Assembly (NCBI GenBank): GCA_002812745.2
Contig: NCSJ02000055.1
Coordinates: 62,001 to 126,000 of the forward strand
DNA length: 64,000 bases
Reading direction: 5' to 3'
Origin: Scytalidium lignicola
Lineage: Eukaryota > Ascomycota > Leotiomycetes
This document shows positions 57,782 through 64,000 of this stretch, one piece after another. The notes under the pieces were generated by a model. It made no database searches, had not been told where the DNA came from, and saw only the letters and a program-made list of their open reading frames with translations. The position numbers and the translations under genes were made by a program. The first letter of the stretch is position 1. Every line of letters starts with the position of its first letter.

Positions 57782-58918
57782 ATGGACGCGCCTCTGGCCT
57801 TAGCCCCAGCCTTGGTGGCTCGTGCCCGCAACAGAACTCTCGAGCTCTGCACAATCGATACCTGCCCGATTGCTACCTCATATTACTTCTACCGAGTGTC
57901 TCTAGCCGCCAACGCGGTCTTCCTGGTCCTCTTTAGTATATCCCTAATCAGCTTCATCTGCACCTTTGCGCTCACACGGCGAGCCTTCGCTTTCCATGTC
58001 GCTATGATCTCCGGTGTCATCCTGGAGGTGTTGGGCTACGTGGGACGTATTATGAGCTGGCACGACCAATGGAACGAGAATGGCTTCTTAATGCAAATTG
58101 TCTGCTTAACAATTGCGCCTGCATTCTTGGCTGGTGGCATTTATCTATGCTTGAGGAGGATTGTGTATGCTTTTGGACCGGAGAATAGCCGTATCAAGCC
58201 GGAATCTTATACTCGAATTGTGAGTAATTTTAGACACATTCTATGTCACATTTCTGGATTGAAATATATAAAAAAGGTGAGAATTCTTTTTACTAATGCT
58301 GTCTTTTCTCAGTTCATCCCTTGCGATCTCGCCTCTCTGCTCCTCCAAGCTGCAGGTGGTGGCATCGCCTCAGCCGCCTCGCACCAAAACACAAACCCGG
58401 TTGTGGGCAACGACATCATGATCGTCGGCCTTAGCGTCCAGGTCTTCACCCTATTGATCTTCATCATTCTATGTCTTGACTTTGCGCGCCGAACCTACAT
58501 GCGTTACAAGACCCTCGGCGACGCTGCATTCGACCAGAACCCCGCCTTTGCCAAACTCCGTGAGGGCTGGCGCTTCAAGGCATTCCTCATCGCTCTCGCT
58601 CTTGCGACCATCTGTATCTTCTGGCGAAGCGTGTACCGTGTGGCGGAATTGAGTGAAGGCTGGACCGGCAGTCTGATTAGGAAGCAGTGGCTATTCCTTG
58701 GGTTCGAAGGTGTTATGGTTATCGTCGCCTGCTTATCCTTGAATGTTTTCAACCCGGCTTTGACGTTCAAGGAGGGTATGGCAGGATTGGGTGGCATTGG
58801 TAGCAAGAAGAAGATGGCTAAGCAGGAGATGGAAGCACAGAGGGCTGAGGAGACTGAACCTGAGGCTGTCAGGAGTGAGAAGGGTGTGAGTGGAGATACT
58901 AGCGATCAGGCCTCCTAA
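57782..58918 (+). CDS. RTA1-like protein (lipid-translocating exporter family)
   Basis: Two exons, 57782-58219 and 58313-58918, encode 347 residues. Seven transmembrane helices and the RTA1 signatures are present: MISGVILEVLGYVGRIMSWH, CLTIAPAFLAGGIYLCL, RIFIPCDLASLLLQAAGGG and the late FWRSVYRVAELSEGW. RTA1/RSB1 members confer tolerance to 7-aminocholesterol or move sphingoid bases; fungi carry many paralogues, so the ligand is open. The intron (58220-58312) is 93 bases with no in-frame stop, but RI joined to FIPCD matches the family, so it should be removed. The tail is Glu/Lys-rich and cytosolic. Confidence 0.93.
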   Translation: MDAPLALAPALVARARNRTLELCTIDTCPIATSYYFYRVSLAANAVFLVLFSISLISFICTFALTRRAFAFHVAMISGVILEVLGYVGRIMSWHDQWNENGFLMQIVCLTIAPAFLAGGIYLCLRRIVYAFGPENSRIKPESYTRIVSNFRHILCHISGLKYIKKVRILFTNAVFSQFIPCDLASLLLQAAGGGIASAASHQNTNPVVGNDIMIVGLSVQVFTLLIFIILCLDFARRTYMRYKTLGDAAFDQNPAFAKLREGWRFKAFLIALALATICIFWRSVYRVAELSEGWTGSLIRKQWLFLGFEGVMVIVACLSLNVFNPALTFKEGMAGLGGIGSKKKMAKQEMEAQRAEETEPEAVRSEKGVSGDTSDQAS

Positions 58919-59462
58919 TCTAATCCTCTGAGTTGAATCGAATTGGATATATATTTTGAGACGAATCAAACAGATAGGCCTGTTTTAATATATAAAAGAA
59001 GAGATATAGATTTCTCTCAGCGATGGCGTTTGTTACCTTATTACAACCTCTGGTTTTGGGTTGATGCATTTATGATCTGGAATTATTTCTAGTTAGATAT
59101 ACCACCATTTAGAATAAAAAGGATTCATGTGATTGGCATAGTACTCTCCTAGCTGCTGGATTTATTACACCACTTCCACTTTTACTACTACTCTTTGATA
59201 CTCAAGCTGCTCATGCATAAGCCTATAAGTTTAATAATCTTCATAGCATTCTATCTAATGCCTTACACATTTTGCTCGCTCGCTTGCCTGCTTGCTTGCC
59301 TGCTTGCTTGCCTTGCGTTTTATCATACAGATAACAAAACTAAAAATAAAAATAAAACTCCTATACCCATTGTTTTTGATCTTTTGCAAATGCTATGCCA
59401 TTTTTGCTAGGCTACCTGCTCTAGCCCTGTCTAGCTCCACTGAACCAGAACCTCCTTATAAA
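58919..59462. other. Intergenic, convergent 3' regions
   Basis: 0.54 kb between converging genes. Contains the CTTGC-type repeat below. No gene seen. Confidence 0.55.
59281..59315. repeat. CTTGC(CTG) short tandem repeat
   Basis: Alternating CTTG and CCTG units over about 35 bases. Confidence 0.85.
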
Positions 59463-61063
59463 TCACTGGATCTTCTTCCCGCTTGCGTCCAATTTCAATG
59501 CTACAGGCTTACTCCACAGCCATAATGCAACGAAAGCCAACCATCCGGTAACTGTAACCCCGATCCCCGCAATCCATGGCCATGCACCGCTGATAACCCA
59601 GCTCCTGGGCCACTCATCGTGAGCAAAATGTCTCACAGTTACTGCCTCCTTTTCCTCGATGTTGGAAAGGAAAGGGCGCTTGTAGTTGACTTTAAAGTTG
59701 AAGATTCCGTGTTGGTCGGGGAGTTTGAAAGAAGTGGAGAAGACGGTTGAGTTGGGAGTTGTGGCAACAGCGGGTAGAGAGAGCCGGTGGAAGGGGCTCA
59801 GCATGCTGAATTCGAGCTGGAGAGCATCGGAGGATGGGAGGGCAAATGGTGTCCAGTGTGTCCAGCTGTACTCGGAGACTTCGATTGAATATGTCTGGAG
59901 CAATTGTTAGCTTCATGCGGAGAGTGTTGATAGAGAGAAAACAAGGGGAAAAGGAGGCATACCACATCGTTCTTGACTCTATAAATCTTTGGATTCATCT
60001 CATTTGTAACGCCAACCTCATTGAGGGTATGTTCAATTTTGACAACCTTCAAGACCCCAATCTCATTAAACGCCCACCCTGTTACATCCTTTGCAAAGGC
60101 TCGATTGACAGCAGTGGTCTGTTTGGCATCTTTACCCTCACCATCCAATCCCGCGCTCTTTTTGACTTTAGCATCAAACCATTGATCCTCAAACATCTCT
60201 GCTGAGCCAACAACAGTGAGACGAGCTGAGTTTCGGGCTTGCATAGTCGTGATAAGGGATAATTGTTGCCCTACTTCAAATGGATCTTCAGCTCCCTCTG
60301 CTTCATCTTTTGGATTGTATGAGTAAGCCGTGCGAGGAGCTCGAAGAATTGGCGCTAGAAGGGGACTATTATTTCCCAAGGTTTGTCCTACACTTTTTGG
60401 GAGGGCAATTAATCCGTCTCCACCAAAGAAGTTTTTGACATCTGGTCGTAGGGCGTTTGGACGCGGGACAAGAATGACATCATGAGCTTCTGAGGCGCTG
60501 ATCGTGTCGTAGTTAAAGTGGTCGACTACCAAAGCGTTGCGATCAGGAGGGAGGTGGATATCAAGCTCCAGAAGGAGGGATACTAGCCCAGTGGGAGCGG
60601 GATGTGAGGAAGAGAGAGTTAACAAAATGTTACCACCGGTGTTGATAAAATCCAGAAGAATTTTAGGTGTTAAATTGGGTCCCAATCCTGTTCAAAGTAA
60701 GCATCAATTCGTTCTAGCATGATATATTTGCCAATTACCTTTCGACTTGGGGGGGAGAATCAATAGGTGATCGAACACTCTCTCCCCTAAGTTAAACAAT
60801 CCAAGAGTTTCACTCTTTGGAGATTCAAAAAAGAGTTCGAAGTCCCGGGCTATATATAAAAATATCAGGATTAGTTAATTGCACTTCATTAATCCAAAAG
60901 ACCTATGGCGAACTCGCATACCCTCAAGGTCCCCGAAATACTTTGAATATTTGGCTTTATCTGCCAATTCCTCCAACACAACTAATAATCTATTCCCGCT
61001 CGAGCTCGCCGCTTCGGCGAGGTTGAGAAGGCCCAGCAGCAGAAAGGAAAAAATCCACTTCAT
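59463..61063 (-). CDS. WBP1: Oligosaccharyltransferase beta subunit WBP1 (OST48)
   Basis: Four exons, 61063-60922, 60849-60739, 60687-59963 and 59894-59463, encode 469 residues. A signal peptide (MKWIFSFLLLGLLNLAEA) leads a luminal domain with RDFELFFESPKSETLGLF, DHLLILPPKSKG, DFINTGGNILLT and TAYSYNPKDEAEGAEDPF. A C-terminal transmembrane helix follows (SWVISGAWPWIAGIGVTVTG), and the protein ends in KKIQ, a KKXX ER-retrieval signal. WBP1 is an essential part of the complex that N-glycosylates proteins in the ER. It diverges from the complex I 9.5 kDa gene, 291 bases away. Confidence 0.95.
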
Positions 61064-61354
61064 TGTCGCTGTTGTGGCTTGTCGATGCTGTGCGTAGTTG
61101 CACAGTATATGGAGCTTTAGGAAACGTATACAATTGCCAAGACTGGTGACAGGGGGAAAGTTATTCCGGGAACCGCTCCACGTGATTTCAAGCTTGAAGC
61201 TCCGACCTCATCTTCATGATCAACCAAGTGAAAGTGTCTCAATTGCACGACAGTTCTGGTCAACACCAAGACATTTTGCGCGAGATATAATATACGGCCA
61301 GGTATGTGGCCAGGCCTCGCAACCAATAAGTTTAGCTAACCACTTCATAGCAAA

Positions 61355-61667
61355 ATGGCGGTCACCTATCCACGATTCTTCTCGCAACCAATCCGATACA
61401 TGCGATGGGCAGCCATTGAGAAGCCTGCTATCTTCTACTCTATCGTGCTTGGATGTATGGGTCCTGTGTTGGTCTTGACGGTGCCGACGATTCGAGAGAA
61501 GTTGGGAGATTCGAGGAGACCGCAGATTCCTTTGACATATCCTAGTAAGGCTATACCATGATAACTATGCGATGAATGATATATCCATAGATGGAGCTAA
61601 TTGGTCTTAATATATAGTCCCTACCACCCCAAGAAATAAAGACTTGAAGGGCTACGATGACGAGTAA
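61355..61667 (+). CDS. nuo9.5: Mitochondrial complex I 9.5 kDa subunit (NDUFA3-like)
   Basis: Two exons, 61355-61544 and 61618-61667, encode 79 residues. RFFSQPIRYMRWAAIEKPAI precedes one transmembrane helix (FYSIVLGCMGPVLVLTV), then PTIREKLGDSRRPQIPLTYP and, after the intron, PTTPRNKDLKGYDDE. Length and layout match the fungal 9.5 kDa accessory subunit (Neurospora NUO9.5), which sits in the membrane arm. A C-terminus ending at the unspliced stop (KAIP) would lose the conserved tail. Confidence 0.92.
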
Positions 61668-62322
61668 AGATGTGGTATGTTGCGATTAGCAAAATGGGCA
61701 TAAAGCATTGTTGTACATAAGCGGCGTCTTGATAATGGAAACAAATTCCTTCAAGCGGAATTCTTTGGACAGACATTTTATAAGTTGTGAGGCCCGATTA
61801 TCATCTTTCCTTCACATCCGGGAAAGGAATGGGTCGAGTGGAACATAGGTGTAGATTTCCTACACTCAGCTCTCAAGAATTTTTTGCCGGCTAAGTTAAA
61901 GTTAACACCCCAAAAATAGAACTAAATCAAAAAGAATTCGACATTATAAAGCTGCTTCACTATGTTCAGGGTAATATAGGTTTCACGGAAATGGTGAATA
62001 ATTTAGCCTCAGCTGCCATACCCTTTTTGGCATTGGAGAGTACACTAATTAAGATATATTCAAAAATGCGAGCACCATTGTTATCCTATATCATTAGGAT
62101 GGGATTAACAACATGTATTTTCAAGCCTAAAGTTTGGCCTGTCAAACCACGAACAGTCTCAGCACTTATAATTACTCATCAGTTTCATGCTGGATGTCTA
62201 AGCGCAATGCAAATGCATAAACGCATCAAATCATGCCTTCATGTACAAATCCATAGCCGTCCGGCCCATACAATCCACTTTATCCAATATATTAACTCCA
62301 GTTTGAACTACAACCCCGCCCT
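61668..62322. other. Intergenic, convergent 3' regions
   Basis: 0.65 kb, AT-rich. A 111-codon open frame (61991-62326) lacks domain character and overlaps the next gene's 3' end; I do not call it. Confidence 0.5.
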
Positions 62323-64000
62323 TTAAGCTCTGTGGACCATGTCCCATTGATACTGAACAGCATAGTCAGTCTTGTTGAAAACTAAATGAGAAATGCTGAA
62401 AAACTTACTACTCGACCATCCTCATCGCCAGTATACAGCGTTTGAGCTGTTGGTGTAATACACGAAATACCAGCCTCGACGTTCACATCTCCATTCTCTT
62501 CTCCTCGTTTATTCTGATCGACATGATTCAGCCTCTTCACTAACTCTAGCTTCCAGCCCTCCTTTCCTTTTCCAACGGTCTTCTTCCATACATTAACAAC
62601 ACCTCGGCGATGGCCAGTAAAAATCAATACACTCTCTAACCATTCATTTCCTACCCCTTCATAGAAAGCACACGACAATATATAGTCGTCATGGTCTACA
62701 CAGAGGTTTTGATCCAAGATGAGTTCGCCGTTAAGAGTAAATAGGGCTAATTTCTGGCCTCGGCATAACATAATATCACCAGACACATTATTTATGCGTG
62801 CACATTCGACAGGTCTGCCAAGACACAGCTTTCTAACGAACTCCAAGTGATTGAGGTCCCACAACAACACAAGACCATCAGAGCTTGCACTTAGAATTGT
62901 GCTAAAGGCTTTGGAGACTGCCAGGGTTGTTACAGGAGATTTGTGACCGAAAAGCGACGAGCGGGGTTGAAGTTCGACACCTTTTGAGGAAGCGATCACA
63001 GTGTGTGCAGAGACAACGCAGTCATCACCCGCGGTAATAAGAGTCTGAGATGATGCAAAAATGGCACACGAAAGTTGGCCGAGGTGAATATTCTCAAACA
63101 AGCCGGCAAGCTTCTTGCTGTCAGTGAAGTAAAATCGAACACTGCCGTCTGCAAAACCCCACTCCATATATTTATCATAGTGAGGAGGGAGATTCAGCCT
63201 GAAGGAGGATGCACAGAGCAAACGATCTAATTTCGGCGAATAAATCAGGGATGCTACACGTTCATTACTCTCTGAGAGAGAAGTCAGCGCTGAACTATTT
63301 CTGTGACAGAAAAAGATTGGCTTACCAAACAGAGGAAATGGAAGCATTGTGAGAGTCTCCGGGGCAGAGTCGAGTCTTCTTATTTTGTGGTGCACTTCTT
63401 CGCGGGGTTGATGTGACTTTGAAAATACTTGGTGGGGTGTCTGACCAAAATTGTGGATAATCCCAATTGTTGCGAGTCTTTCAACATGATCCTCAATGCT
63501 GTCTAGATCCTTTGCTCCATGATAGGAGAGGTGGTGGAACACATTGACACTTTCCACCGCTGCGTCGCCTTGTTGCTTCGATCCAAAAACAAGATCAATC
63601 CATTGGTGAAGATGTCTACTGACATATGGGCTTTCTAGGGCCTCTCGATGCTTCGCAATAAAAATCTTTGGATCTCCCTTAGCCCATGGAGGAAGAACGA
63701 CAGTGTCAATCGTACCGCCGTCACCTTGTCTTAGTCCGAAATTGTATCCGTTGCTGTTAGTTAGAAATTCTGGTAGGTAGAAGAATTCTGGGATGAGTTC
63801 CCGCACATCTGTCATGTTGTCCTGGGATGCTGATTTCCAGGCCTTTTCAATGGAATAGAATAATCGATCAGGATGATCAAAGTTGCCTCCCTGAAGCAGT
63901 AGGTACGACTGCACAAACGGCTGTAGTCTTATCAGGTAGGATGTTACAATCATAGCCGATGAGTAATGAGTTCCATAGTGAAATGGTGGAGCATTCTCAT
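62323..64000 (-). CDS. BPH1: BEACH-WD40 protein (BPH1/LvsA/beige-like), C-terminal part
   Basis: Three exons visible: 64000-63326 (5' end outside the window), 63271-62409 and 62352-62323. The visible start APPFHYGTHYSSAMIVTSYL is the heart of the BEACH domain. It continues FYLPEFLTNSNGYNFG, DTVVLPPWAKGDPKIFI, HQWIDLVFGSKQQG and NVFHHLSYHG. A WD40 propeller follows (e.g. GHKSPVTTLAVS, SASSDGLVLLWDL) and the end VYQWDMVHRA appears after the last intron. BEACH proteins guide membrane fusion and lysosome- or vacuole-related traffic. The 54-base intron 63272-63325 has no in-frame stop, but its removal joins PLF-ESNERVASLIYSPKL, which fits the family. Confidence 0.93.

Noticed and set aside
61991..62326. 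111-codon plus-strand open frame
   Set aside because: No conserved features; overlaps the terminal exon of the BEACH gene on the other strand.
1..64000. Transposons, CRISPR arrays, operons, viral or toxin genes
   Set aside because: No terminal repeats, transposase, reverse transcriptase, regularly spaced repeats or toxin-like genes seen; the window is ordinary eukaryotic gene space.

Overview
The window is nuclear DNA of a filamentous ascomycete (Pezizomycotina). The evidence is dense genes broken by short introns (51-116 bases) with GTRWGT-type donors, short intergenic gaps, and fungal families such as RSR1/Krev-1, SHO1, RTA1, PROPPIN HSV2 and RO-10. A Leotiomycete is my guess from overall protein flavour only. 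I see no transposons, rRNA, tRNA, CRISPR or viral sequence. I rebuilt 29 protein genes by joining exons on splice signals, reading phase and remembered family conservation; two run off the window ends.

Layout. 0-4.1 kb: the end of a large coiled-coil protein, then RSR1. 4.1-14.7 kb: two ~3.4 kb gene-free intervals around a GATA_AreA-like (DUF1752) regulator, then a mitochondrial-type short-chain dehydrogenase. 14.7-31.3 kb: a His-rich membrane protein, dynein light intermediate chain, splicing factor IST3, PROPPIN HSV2, septin CDC11, Bax-inhibitor BXI1, osmosensor SHO1 and dynactin RO-10. 31.6-35.7 kb: a vacuolar amino-acid transporter, mitochondrial ribosomal protein bS16m (hidden in four short exons) and NAD(P)HX epimerase. 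35.9-42.3 kb: a leucine-degradation cluster of mccA, ivd and mccB. 42.6-64 kb: CTI6-like PHD protein, a fungal protein of unknown function, a 2OG-Fe(II) oxygenase, a HAD phosphatase, an MFS transporter, COA5/PET191, sterol esterase TGL1, an RTA1-like protein, WBP1, complex I 9.5 kDa subunit, and the C-terminal part of a BEACH-WD40 protein.

How genes relate. The clearest functional unit is mccA-ivd-mccB: isovaleryl-CoA dehydrogenase makes 3-methylcrotonyl-CoA, which the two carboxylase subunits then carboxylate. ivd and mccB diverge from a shared ~0.3 kb promoter. Dynein light intermediate chain and dynactin RO-10 belong to the same motor pathway but lie 12 kb apart. Several genes serve polarity or cell shape (RSR1, CDC11, SHO1), but they are not arranged as a cluster.

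I found no clearly new biological system. The most unusual features are gene structure: a 10-base internal exon in RSR1, start codons on 4- and 6-base exons, a non-GT donor in HSV2, several stop-free introns whose length is a multiple of three, and single Ns placed next to homopolymers, one of which breaks IST3 artificially.
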